Below, in pieces: positions 37,570-49,246 of a DNA stretch of 59,182 nt. Source of the DNA: Trichinella spiralis (Eukaryota; Nematoda; Enoplea; Trichinellida; Trichinellidae). Position 1 is the first letter of the stretch, and each line of letters opens with the position of its first letter. Under the pieces are notes generated by a model. It was not told the DNA's origin. It searched no databases and was given only the letters and a program-made list of their open reading frames with translations. The DNA lies in contig CM012955.1 in assembly GCA_000181795.3 (NCBI GenBank), forward strand, positions 6,261,265 through 6,320,446. Direction: 5' to 3'. The translations under genes were made by a program, and so were the position numbers.

Positions 37570-39512
37570 TTATCCAAGTTTACCGAGAAGTCCTCCTACA
37601 CCCGGCACTTTGTCCAAACCTGGCACTTTAGGCAAACTACCACCTCCAGGAATTTTGTCCTTTATTCCATCTAGGAGACCACCGCCTCCACCTGGAGCAC
37701 CTCCTGCTGGTGCACCACCCCCTGGTGCACCTCCTGCTGGTGCATTTGGAGCAGCAGGAGGAGCTGGTGCACCAGCACCTGGTCGGCCAGCAAAGTACGG
37801 CAGTCCCATCGCATAATACTGCATCAGAGCTTGCATTGGAATAGTGGTGCTTCCTCCAGGGTAAGTTCCATACGCAAACGGTAGACCTTGAGGAACGCTT
37901 AAATATGGCATGTACGGCATAAAACCATAATCTAAAGAAAAATTTATTCTTACGTTTACCAATGCAAAGCGGTTATCAGTTGTACACGCAACATAAAAGA
38001 TTGGAAACTGAAATAAAAAATATCCTATATTTGAATTTACGTAACAGTACAATTTAAATTTAAATAAATTTAATTAATATTCAAATTTTCTCAAGTGAAG
38101 GCTGAAGTATTTCGTAACAGTTTTGCATTATATTATGCTATGATTATTACCATACTATTTTAAGCACTAGAAAATTTTGAAATTAAAAAAAAAACAAAAG
38201 AATTCCAGTTACAGTTTGCATTATTCTTGTAAATATACTTATTTGTAAAATCTTTTCTATTTTTTGAAGAACAAAAATTTATTCATTACTTGCATAGCTA
38301 TAGGTAGACGGATATGCATATGCATAAACATATGGATTAACCGTATAAGGTGAATTGTATTGTGGGATGTATGGCATCATTCCTTGTCGGAGTGACTTAT
38401 CTCTATCGTTAGTTTCTTCATTTTCTGGAAAAAACATATACCATTAAATGTGAACTCTGATTATGTTTGGGCAGTGTAGAATTGATATTCTACACTTAAT
38501 AATGCATATCAATTGTACGAAACTGAGCAGTACAAAATTTTCAACTAAAAATGTAAATAACTTTAAGCACATTATGAAAACAACTATATGATGTAATTGT
38601 AATTTTGTTGAATAAAAGCAAAAACATTTTTTGTTTTAAAATAAAAGAATTTCATGCTTACTTTCTACACATTGCTGTAAAGTTGCATTGAAAATCATGC
38701 TTTTCTTGCAAAATTCTAGTTTCCAAGTGCCGCATTTGCTATTTTCAAAAAGTTGTTCACATGAATAATAAATCATCATATCATGGATATCATAGAGTAA
38801 AATGCTTTTTTCAATGTTGCATTTTAATTCTGAATTGTGCGTTTCTTTGGATATGTCACCACTGCTCGATTCTTTGCAAAATGCTAAATCATCCAGCATA
38901 GATTTCATTTCATGATCCTATATATATTGTAAGAAAAGTACAATTATTATTTGCTACTTTATTCATGTTAATGCATTTTAACCTGACACTGCCTCATCAA
39001 CATATTAAATACCATATTTTTCGGACATTCTTTTTTCTTCCATACACCTCTGTTATCTTCTGTTGCTCTAAAGAATAAATGATCTCTTATCAATTTTTCT
39101 TCATGAATTACATACAAACGGTGAATGTATATGACACTTGAAGTGGTTTTATAAAACTACATTAATATGATAAAAATGAATTATCATTTAAAAATGAAAA
39201 AAATATATGAAAAATTCTAAGAAACATGTTAAGCAGTAGTAAATTTCATAAAAATGGATGTGAAAAAAATGTCATACTTTTCATTCGATGCTGTTTTTTC
39301 ACATGATAAATATGTTGAAGCTGTAAGAGCGATTGGTAAATCTAATCCAATCTCACAAGCTTCTCCAGTTAAGTCCGCTATAATTCTCAAATAAAATTTC
39401 AAAAATTACTAGCAAAAGTAGTAATATTACATGAAAATTCCGTCTGGATTGGTATACTTGCAAGAATAATCGATATTAAAATACTGAAAATAATTATGAT
39501 AGCTGAGTTCAT
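37570..39512 (-). CDS. Secreted modular Cys / Tyr-Pro / Gly-Pro protein, unrecognised
   Basis: Six phase-consistent exons (high to low): 39512-39431, 39377-39278, 39067-38983, 38917-38662, 38424-38290, 37931-37570; 339 residues. A signal peptide opens it (IIIIFSILISIILASIP). Two related modules follow, each with the pattern C-x16-C ... (G)xW-x4/5-C-x5-FN-x4-C: compare RGVWKKKECPKNMVFNMLMR with GTWKLEFCKKSMIFNATLQQ. The FNxxxxxC ending recalls peritrophin-type chitin-binding domains, but the match is partial. Next come a Tyr/Pro-rich part (MMPYIPQYNSPYTV; GFMPYMPYLSVP), a Gly/Ala/Pro-rich run and an amphipathic repeat tail (GGLLDGIKDKIPGG; VPGVGGLLGKLG). If intron 5 is retained, a stop after YASNE gives a short form. 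Probably a matrix, cuticle or eggshell protein; function unknown. Confidence 0.75.
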
Positions 39513-42142
39513 GGTATTGTGTAGTATCACATTGAAAAGAATGAATAAAAATATTTTATGTCACTTATTATTTTGCACACTTATCCTAAATTGAATACGT
39601 GGTAGGAATTGTTTAAATGAACATTGCAAGAATGAAATCTTCTTAAGTAATCATTAAATTTGGTATACAATTGCTTTATTTGTTTTTATGAAAACAAAAC
39701 AAATAAAGGTAAGCGTATTGACTGCTGCTTAAAAGCTGCAATACGTCAGGAAATTCTTCTAAAGAATGCAGAAAAACAAAAAAAAATAAATAAAAAGTAT
39801 ATATTTGCTTAGTTTATTTCCCATTCATGATTTTACAATGGTGCATAGCATACGTAAAATTTTTTTCAGCTATCATTAATACTGATAGGTTATAATATCA
39901 TGTATAGAGCTAAAAGTCTACCGTAGAATGAATGTTTATTATAATGAAAATACTTTTATATAAAAGTGCTAGCTAGCAACTTCTAAAACAAATGATGTTA
40001 AACTTTTTTAGTGTAGCAATTGCTCTAGATTTTTCAAATTTGAAACAGGCGATATTGCTGAAAATGCAGCGTTGTTGTTTGATCAGCTAATCTAGTAAAT
40101 GTATGTGCCATTCTGACAAATAAATCATGTCATTTTAATTATTCAATTTAACAAACAAAAATTTACGTGGGTTTAAATTTAAGCATAAAAAACAACACTG
40201 AACAACGGAGTTTTGTTTAACATTTATTTGGAAATATGCATTTAATTGTTTTATCATTGTAATTCATTTAAAATTTGCAAAATTGCTATTCTTAATAAAT
40301 GTACTGTTTGTAAAAAATTATCTATATCTATATATATATACGTTTATTTTAATGTAAAATACATACTTGATAAAATAAATTTATTAATTTGTATTTTTAC
40401 AAAAGTATGCACATCGCAAAATAATTCATTTCCTGATAAGAAAATTTCAAAATAAATAAATATATACATATATATATTAATTTTTATCATTTGAAATCAA
40501 AAATGGTTTTAATTAATATATCATGAAGGGCGATAATTTCAAATCTTTACTAAATTTAACTTTATTTTTTGACAGTTGTTCAGCAAGATAAATAAATTTT
40601 AGTGGTAATTCATCATAAAATATTTAAATGTATGCCATTCAAATTAAAATTTTAATGTCATTATGATATTTTCTCCATACAATCGATAAAGCCCTTCCAT
40701 CAATCTAATTACGGCTCAATTAATAATAATGCGCACTTGCATAGCTTTAGCAGTTTGTTTCTTACGCAAATGTAAAAGTATGAAGCTTCTATTTCACAAT
40801 GTACAGCCCGCAATAAAAATTAAAGCTTATTAATAAAAACGTTTAACACGTTAACAGTTGCTTCAATGGAATTAATTCCATATTTTTTATATTTTGCATA
40901 ATTTTGCTGTGCACGCTAAAGGTAAGGTGAAAATAAAGAAGTCACCGAGAAGGAAAAAGGAAATATTTTCAAGTTTGAATAGCCCACTTTTTGCATTACT
41001 CAAAAAGAAAAAACGATGATGAAGTTAAATTTATGATTCCCAATTTCATAAAGGAAGACATTTAAATTTCTTTATAGCCAATTTTTCAACTTTTAATTGC
41101 GTACTTTTTGAAAAAGCGACAATTTAGCCTGATTTATCTGTTTCAGTTTTAAAATTATTGAAAGGAATTTAAAAAATGAAGTTAAAAAAGAGTTTTTTCT
41201 TTTTTTATTTGTCATAAACATTCATAACTTTTGAAATTTATTATATTTGTATTAATTTTATATTTAATTTTCCACAAAATTACATAATATTTCTGATTGA
41301 AGATGAACAAATTTTCCATTTTATAATTTCTCACGGTTGAATGTTCAATGCAATATATGAAAGTAACCATAGAATTGTATGAAATATTTTCATTGGATGT
41401 TGATGCAGAATTATGCTAGAAAATATGCACAAGTATTTCAAAATATATTTTAAAAAAATTGTTCAATATTCACTTATAATATCTTTTAATAGGTTTTCAA
41501 TTGCTTTGCCATAACTAATTGGATGTAAACATGCACTGAATGCCTTAAATTTAATTGGGTTAAACTCATTGATTCAAATCCTTCATAAACGAATCGAAGC
41601 GTGAACAACTTTTTAAAAATACTTTAATTAATGTTATCATTTTTCTAATCTCAATAACCTTGCGTAATTGAATACGCCAATGCGCAACATTGGCATGTTC
41701 GTGTTATCAAGTAATTCATATGTATGAAATTTAATATTCCAAGCTTGAATACGTCATTAGCTTCACATTTAGCAAAAATTATCATATGACACTAATTTAT
41801 TTGAACTTGAATTTCCATAAAAATTGATATTATGCAAAAGTTAAAAAAGAAAATAGCTACATTTTATGCAAAAGAACCAATCCGGCCGGCTTTTGCGCGT
41901 CGAATTGTCAGATGAAGCATTTCAAGAAGCACTGAAACCTGAAGCGTTTGGCCCGTTTGTCTGGTTTTGCCCTGATGGACAACCAAAGCTGCTAAAAGAT
42001 CCAGTTTTGTATGGCCTATTTTTTATATATTCACTTGACAGTTTGGAGCATTTTTACAAAATAGAAACATCAAAAGAGAATCGGCACGTCCAAAGCAGCT
42101 TTGACGCTTATGCGTTTAATGATGATGATTATGATTATGATT
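39513..42142. other. AT-rich spacer with an unassigned open frame
   Basis: Mostly A/T-rich with short TA runs near 40322-40340 and 40463-40480. From 41866 a GC-richer plus-strand frame begins (SGRLLRVELSDEAFQEAL; GPFVWFCPDGQPKLLKDPVL) and stays open to 42447, running into the first carboxypeptidase exon in another frame. Its first 75 codons look coding; no product was recognised. No clear donor was seen. Confidence 0.35.
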
Positions 42143-45100
42143 ATGCGCATTTTTTTCTTCGCTCTTCTCTTCTCTTATTCCCATTCAGCTATAAATCAAT
42201 CCGACAAATTCAAAGTATTCAGAATTACTCCCAATTCAACAGTTCAATTGCATTTTCTCAAGCATTTATGGAAAAATGCATATCGTTACAAAGTAAGTCC
42301 AATTTCTCATGTGCATCATCATTTCTCACTCGACATCCAGGCATTCAAATTTTAACAAATATCCTTATATCTGAGAATTATAACGAAAACTCTCTCCCTC
42401 TCTGGTCATATTTCAACAGATTACAAAATGAGGAAAAAAAGCATTAAAATCAATATCTATCTTAAGGTAGATGCAGAAATATTGGAGAAATTCAGAAAAG
42501 AGCCAATATACATCACTTTTGTGTTAAATCTACAAAACAAACTACTATTACTAACAGCAATTGATGAATATTTTAAAATTAGATATTCAAATTTCAGTAT
42601 TTTACTTTAAAACTATCTTTGCTAAAATACAACAAAAAGGCACAAAAGTAACATGTTACTTATCTTAATAGAATAATATTGCATAATTATTTGAAATTAT
42701 TTATAACAACGAATATGAATTCATTTGCATATATTATTTAAACTTCAGTTTAAAACTCAAATAAACAAAACAGCAGAAAAAAATTTCGATGATAGTTAAT
42801 TTAATCATATCACTCGTGACGATTAAATAATACTGCTGTTGCTGATTAACTTTTGCGCAATTGCTTCCTCAATGTAGGCTGATTGCTATTATTGGGCTAC
42901 AAGTTTTTAATAAACAACAAACTGTTCATTATATTAATTCATTCATCTGTAACATTTTAACAACATAATTATAATTCTGAAAAAATTATGATCACTTAAA
43001 AAAAACAATTAGTTCAAAAATAGTTAATGCTAATGGTTTTGCACGCGTACAATTATGCAAACAATTATAATCCGTTGAATATTATTTGCTTTGCAAAAGT
43101 AAATAAAAATAAGTTTTGCTCATATTATTCGAAATTGTAAATTTATTAGCAATGTCGTTCGTGATTTTGCTTGAAATTAAAAGAATTCCATGACATGAAT
43201 AAAGGTGTTTTGATAAATGTCTTTCATTGTTTAGCTTTTTGAAATTCCCTGATTCAACTATAATTTGATTTAATGGATTTCATTGATATACGGATCACTT
43301 GATGGAAAAGAGAAGTTGCTTTACTTCTATTATTTTGTGTTCTACTGTTTAATAATTTAAAAAAATAGAATAATTATTGGAATTAAAAAGTAAACTTGTA
43401 TGTGCTTTTGTCAAGTTGTACAGAATAGCATCTTTCAACACTATGTATGTTATGTAAAGAGCACATTATTTGCATTTTATTCATTGTTTCAAAATTATTT
43501 TTGCATGAATATGATATTTTAAAGATGATCATTAATGTATAAGCGTATAAATGTGCTTAATTCTGCAATAAACTTGATCCAATAAAAATATGGTCGAATG
43601 ATAAAAGTGCTAATGTCTGTTGGCATTATGTTAAATGTCAAGATGTTATTATAATATAAAGTGTAGAAATTTTTTGGTGAATTAAAGTAAGAATTTGCGT
43701 AATGGAAAAAAGTTTTTTTTAATTAATAAAAAAGACAATTTATTTTGTGTGCTATTCAATGAATTTTTCTTTAGGCAGATTTTTGGTCAGTTCCTAGAAA
43801 AGTTGACGATGCGGTTGACGTCATGGTGCACCCGGATAACAGGAGACGCTTTGAGAATCTTTTGAACCAGAAAACGATGAATTATTTCGTCAGTGTCGAT
43901 GACGTCCAAAAGTAAGCGCATTTTGCATTGTTGTCCAGGACAAAGCACATTCCATGCTTTTTAATTTCGACATTAAAACAGAAAAGGTCATATACTTTGT
44001 AGGTTGCCAAAATGTTATTCACTTAAACTTAAGCAAAAATGACAGTAATATGAATTGCGCGAGTAATAAGATGTAGCAGTGACAATCGTTTTCGTGTTTT
44101 TTTCTTGCTTAGGTGAACTAAGAAGAATACAAACCCGCAGTTAAACTTATTAATATATGTTACAGTAGGTCAAGTTCAAGACCTTATTACTAATAATTTA
44201 TGAACAGTGTCAGTAATGCTTACCACCTGTGACATCAAATATCATTTTCTCCAAAAAAAGCACTGTCTTAATTAATTATCGATTAAATTTATTTTCATTC
44301 TTATACTTTTTGAATTAAAAATAAAATGATGGCAAAAAAATTAAATTCATTAAAAATGTCATTTCATTTAATTGTATGTGTACTGTGTGAAAGAACTATT
44401 TGACATCAATTGCAGTTTCTTATTATTTACTAAAATCCAGTATGATAGGTAAATTTAATTAATTTAGACTGATAGAAAGACTAGAAGTGATGAAACCTAA
44501 AGAAGCAAGCCGTTTCTGGAAGCATGATCACCGATCTAACAGTGGTCCTTATTTTAACTTTCATCAGTTTCATAACATTAGCGAGGTAAAAATTTTATGT
44601 TTAATTTACTGCTTTTATTAATTGAAAGCAACACGTATGTAAATAACATGGAATATACAATAATTTGCTTTGATCACTGTTTAAAGTCAAGGAGGTATTT
44701 TTTTTAATTTCAGATTAATGGTTATTTGTACAGTGTCCAGCAACGATATCCAGATATTACAAAATTGCACGTCATTGGCTATACACATGAAAATCGACCA
44801 ATTTTAACAATTCAAGTAAATTTGAAGAATAACTGTTTTTCTTGTACCATACTAAAAATATCAATTTAGATTGGATACCCTTTAAATTACAATAAAAATA
44901 AAGCAATATGGGTAGACGCTGGAATGCACGCTCGTGAATGGGCCTCTCAAACATCGGCTGTATATCTAATATTTAAGGTTTTTGTTTTAAGATATTTAAA
45001 AAATTATGCTTTGTCTGTCACGCAATGATCTAGACAGTTGGTAACAGAGTTTAGCCATCGTTTGTCTATGAGAAAGTACATATACAATTTGACTTGGTAC

Positions 45101-46241
45101 ATCACACCTGTTGCAAATCCAGACGGTTATGAGTACACGAGAAGCAGCACCGCACCTGATGTATTTTTGAAACAAAATGCAAATTAAAATTTGTACTAAA
45201 AAATTCATTTCGCAGGTACGACTTTGGCGTAAAAACAGATCACCGGTTCAATGTTACGGGACGACAAAATTTTGCTGTCAAGGGGCAAGAATAATTTTCT
45301 TAATTATCAATAATGCCATATCATCAATTGAATATTGCTTTAGGTAGATTTGAATCGAAATTTTGACTTCTATTGGGGAGGTAATATTGATGCAAAATTT
45401 GCATTATCCTGTGTTTTTAATGTTTTTTTTTATAGGAGCGGGTTCAAGTAATTTTCCCTGTGAAGACACATACGGTGGTAAAGAATCATTTAGTGAGCCT
45501 GAGTCGAGAGCAATTCGTGATTTTGTCTGGCAACGTAGAAAAGAAATTAGAGCTTTTATTACTATTCACACCTATTCACAGCTCTGGATTCATCCGTACA
45601 GCCATAAGCGAAAATCATACCCCAGTGATCTAGCTGATTTAGTAAGTCGACAATTCATAATAAGGAGAATTTTTAAAGCAAGCTTTGAAATATTAATCAG
45701 ATAAGAAATATGCAGAAAATATGCAAATTTCATATAATTGGTAAATAACGTCAATCGTGCACGTTTTCATTTTCAGCGAGAGACGGCTATCAAAGCAACT
45801 GAAGCATTAAAGCGTTTATACGGGACAGTGTTCAAAGTTGGAAGCGGCGCAGATCTTTTGTGTATGTTCTATTTTTTACTTTTATTTTCATTATCAATAA
45901 TAATAATATGAATTTAAAATGTCAATTTCTCTAATGATACGTGATAAACGGGGATAATATTAAGAATGAATTTAGTAACATTTATGACAAGTATCTTTTA
46001 AAAGTGTGAGAAAAATCAAATCAATAATTGTTGTGTAGATCCATCTGCTGGCGGTTCAGATGATTGGGCCAAATATGCTGCAAAAATAAAATATGTATAT
46101 TTGCTGGAGCTGAGGCCAGATGAAGATAGGCGATATGGATTCATTGTTGATCCAGATCAGGTGTTGCCAATTGCAAGAGAAACATGGGAAGGTATAAAAG
46201 TGGTTGCCGATAAAGTGATTGAAGATCAAGCCAGAGAATAG
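42143..46241 (+). CDS. M14A metallocarboxypeptidase, B-type
   Basis: Secreted zinc exopeptidase made as a proenzyme. Eleven exons: 42143-42292, 43775-43911, 44468-44585, 44714-44815, 44870-44977, 45038-45160, 45216-45284, 45344-45380, 45436-45641, 45777-45861, 46039-46241; 445 residues. Signal peptide (MRIFFFALLFSYSHSA), activation propeptide (FKVFRITPNSTVQL; DDAVDVMVHPDN; SVDDVQK), then catalytic domain with zinc ligands in DAGMHAREW, substrate residues in VDLNRNFD, zinc His in ITIHTYSQLWIHPYS, Tyr248 in YPSAGGSDDW and catalytic Glu in LLELRPD. The residue equivalent to 255 is Asp, as in carboxypeptidase B, so it should prefer C-terminal Lys/Arg. The intron after 45284 has a GC donor (GCAAGA) in place of GT. 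The start sits in an ATG/ATT-repeat, so a longer leader is possible. Confidence 0.95.
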
Positions 46242-48060
46242 TTTATTTTTTAAACGTACTTTTTATGTGCTTTCCCCAAAATTGTTTATAGTTGGCCATT
46301 AGCATGAAGCTTCTTATTGTGAGAACATCTTTGAAAATTGATCCATTACTAAGTGTTCAGTAAATTATTGTTAATTTGTTTTGTCTGAAATTTATACGAT
46401 CATGAAAGCTTTATTTATTATTAAACAAAAGACAGACAACTTTGAAGCGTGTTGTCAGCGGAACAAGTTTATTTCAAAAATAAAAATTGACACTTCTTAT
46501 AAAACTCATAATACCATAAAGAAATAATTTAATAAAGCATTTTCTAACTACAGTATATTTGTATGTCCTGCCATTAGATACCGTTCATAATATTGTACTT
46601 AAAAATCAATAACAGATATTACAGTTGGTTGTACTATGGCTACTATTCTACATGTGAAATTTTAATAGAAAACGAAAGTTGTGTTGTTGTGCGTCGTACA
46701 TACAGCACAGCAGTATCGGTTCGCTGCATCTTTCGATTTTAAAACTTAAATGCAAATGTATTCCTTTATCATACTCCTGAAAGCAATTTAAGGTACTCAT
46801 AATATAAGTGGTAACGTTCTGAATAACATTTGAAAAAGTAATGAAAAGTTGCATTATTTTTTAATCTACTAAAATGTTGATCAATTAGTGTTTACTTATT
46901 GAATTAGATTAATTGCAAATCAGTCTAGAGAATGGAAAAAATATTTTTCAATAAAGTCAAATTTTAAGTGAATATTTTCAAATGTACTAACAGGAAGAGC
47001 AGTTTGATGATTGCTTTTTTTAAATGAAAAATGGCAATTTGTTGTGCAAAATATTTCAAACTGATTGATAAATAATTAATTTTGTTTTTTTTTGAAAAAA
47101 CATGCTTTAAAAATAAAGAACGCGGAAGAGGAAAATTTTTCGTGTGAATTTTTTGTTCAAAAGGTTTTAAAAACCATTTGAAATATGACTATATAAACGG
47201 AAAATGCTATTTGAATAAATTTTACGTTGTTTTCAATAATTTCCTGGTTTCAGAAAAAGTTTCGAATACGTATTTTTGAGTAATTTATTGTAAAGTTTTC
47301 AGGAATTTTTTTTAAAGACAAAATACGTAATACAGTATGCTTTACAGCTTTTTGTTCATATTCTTCTGCTGTTCCACATCGAAAGTAGTCGATCATTTGT
47401 TAACATATATTTGAAAATTCTTACTTTTGATTATTTTATCAAATTAATATTCTTTTAAAAAGTTCACAATTCATAAAGTGCATGTATTAATAGCAAAAAA
47501 TATAAATGCATATGTGTATATTATATCATGAGCATGTAATGTTCAACTGGACGATGGAAAAACGACAGTTTTACCCAAGATAAAGCTATGTTAGTTTTAT
47601 GAAATTTGTAAAATTATTTTTCATAAAATAATATAAAAAGTTCAAGGAAAGTTAGTTATTTTTCAAAAGCTTCAACGAAAAAGCTATTTTGAAATGGAAT
47701 ATTTTGTTCTGGCAAAAGTCATGTGTTAGCGAGATCTTTTTCTTCAGTTTGCTTAATTTCCTGATAATATGTAAAATAAATGATTAAAGGATGTGCAATG
47801 GGAGTTATTAATTGCCATGAGGCGTTTACGCAACTTGAATGGGAAGAACAAACAACAACAGTCGAAGCAGTCAAGAAAACAAAGATATTTTATCAATAGA
47901 AGAAGAGTAATCATTTTTGAAGGCACCGAATTTGTAAATGAATTTCAATATGGAAAAGTATAATGATGATGCGAATCATTAATCAGGTAAAAAGTTTGAC
48001 ATCTGTCGATTAATTCTTTTTATTGAAACAAAATAAAATAGTAACAGCTGTCGAGTTTTC
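46242..48060. other. AT-rich spacer before the globin gene
   Basis: No coding frame with family features was seen in this stretch. It holds the 3' flank of the carboxypeptidase gene and the upstream region of the globin gene. Confidence 0.6.
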
Positions 48061-48064
48061 AGCT

Positions 48065-48072
48065 TATATAAG
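48065..48072 (+). promoter_or_regulatory. TATA box of the globin gene
   Basis: TATATAAG 60 bp before the globin ATG, with an Inr-like TCAGAATT about 28 bp downstream near 48094. Spacing fits a classical TATA promoter with a short 5' UTR. Confidence 0.6.
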
Positions 48073-48132
48073 CGGATTGTTTGGTCAAAGCAGTCAGAAT
48101 TTTTCTTCTCTTCCAAGTGAACTTGAAATATC

Positions 48133-48800
48133 ATGAAGTGGATTTTCGTTTTCATCACCGTTGCTCTAGGATTGGCCTATGCTTCGGATACATCGTCGTG
48201 CGATTTGATCAAAGAACAATGGGCAAAAATTGAAATCAACAACGAAAACGGCGGAGAGCTTTACAAATGGTAAAAATAACGCTAATTTTATTGCATTCAA
48301 TGCCGTTTAGATTTGTGTGATTCAGGTTTTTCACTGAAAAGCCTGAATTTGCCACATATTTTCAATTGGATAACGTCAATCCGGCTGAAATTGCCAAAAC
48401 AGAACGTTTCCAAGCATTGGGAAAAGCTTTCTTGGAGCGAGTGAAAAAATTAGTAAACGTTTGTGATGATGAAAAGAAATTGAAAAGCGAAGTTACCATT
48501 TTGAAAAATGAACACGATCCTCGCAACGTTGGTTTGGACCAGCTGAAAGTAATATAATTAATTCTCTATAATTCATTCTCATTTATCCAAACATATGATA
48601 ATTTTTCGTATGCATTTCAATTTATATATTGTATATTATTACAATAGGTGAATTTTCATTTGTAATAATTTGTTTCATTTCAGCAAGTTAGACCGATTTT
48701 GGTAAAATTTTTGCAAAGCAAGACCGGACTAACAGATCAACAAACATCTGCTTGGGATGAAATGCTGAAAAAATTCGAAGCTGCATACAAATCTCTTTAA
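48133..48800 (+). CDS. Secreted single-domain globin
   Basis: Extracellular haem protein, probably of the pseudocoelom or cuticle. Exons in phase: 48133-48269, 48326-48548, 48684-48800; 158 residues. A signal peptide (MKWIFVFITVALGLAYA) is followed by a mature domain of about 141 residues. Aligned by eye to Ascaris globin: Tyr B10 in GGELYKWFF, Phe CD1 in FATYF, distal position E7 is Leu in RFQALGKAF (Gln in Ascaris), and proximal His F8 in LKNEHDPRNVG. The two introns sit at the ancestral positions: phase 2 in helix B and phase 0 in helix G. No central intron is present. The Leu at E7 should change ligand binding compared with Gln-bearing relatives. Confidence 0.9.
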
Positions 48801-49246
48801 ATGATAATATTTAGATGATTTGAATGATTTTCATTTGACAAATAGCGTTCAAAATATAACTTAGTACAACTGATTTTTCCTAATATAATTCTTCAATCGA
48901 ATAAATTGCATTCTTTCATTACTTGTCTGTCTTTTTGTTGTCTAACTATAGTAACTTTTAATAATTCGAAATATATATATATATATTGCTGATAATAATT
49001 ATAAAAACAACAACAATAATGCATAGCTGTGTGGGAATTGATATCATTCAATCATTCCTACATTCTTTTAGCTTATTCCACTAGCAAACAACGTTCAATG
49101 AAAATGGCCTTTTTCAAATAGCAATACAATTCATTCATTGTTTTCAAGAATATTTATTTCATAAATGACCAATAAATAATATACAAAATTAGAAAACAAA
49201 AATCACTTCTTATAGTACAAAAATGAAAAAATGACAAAAAACACAA
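48801..49246. other. Convergent 3' flanks of globin and RMDN1-like
   Basis: AT-rich spacer with an (AT)n run near 48970-48986 and poly(A) signals for both genes (minus-strand AATAAA at 49158-49153). Confidence 0.6.
48900..48905 (+). terminator. Globin poly(A) signal
   Basis: AATAAA 100 bp after the globin stop codon. Confidence 0.6.

Noticed and set aside
42293-42447. Continuation of the 41866 frame through and past carboxypeptidase exon 1
   Set aside because: The overlapping frame there encodes a clear signal peptide and propeptide; the rest is non-coding-like and follows a strong splice donor.
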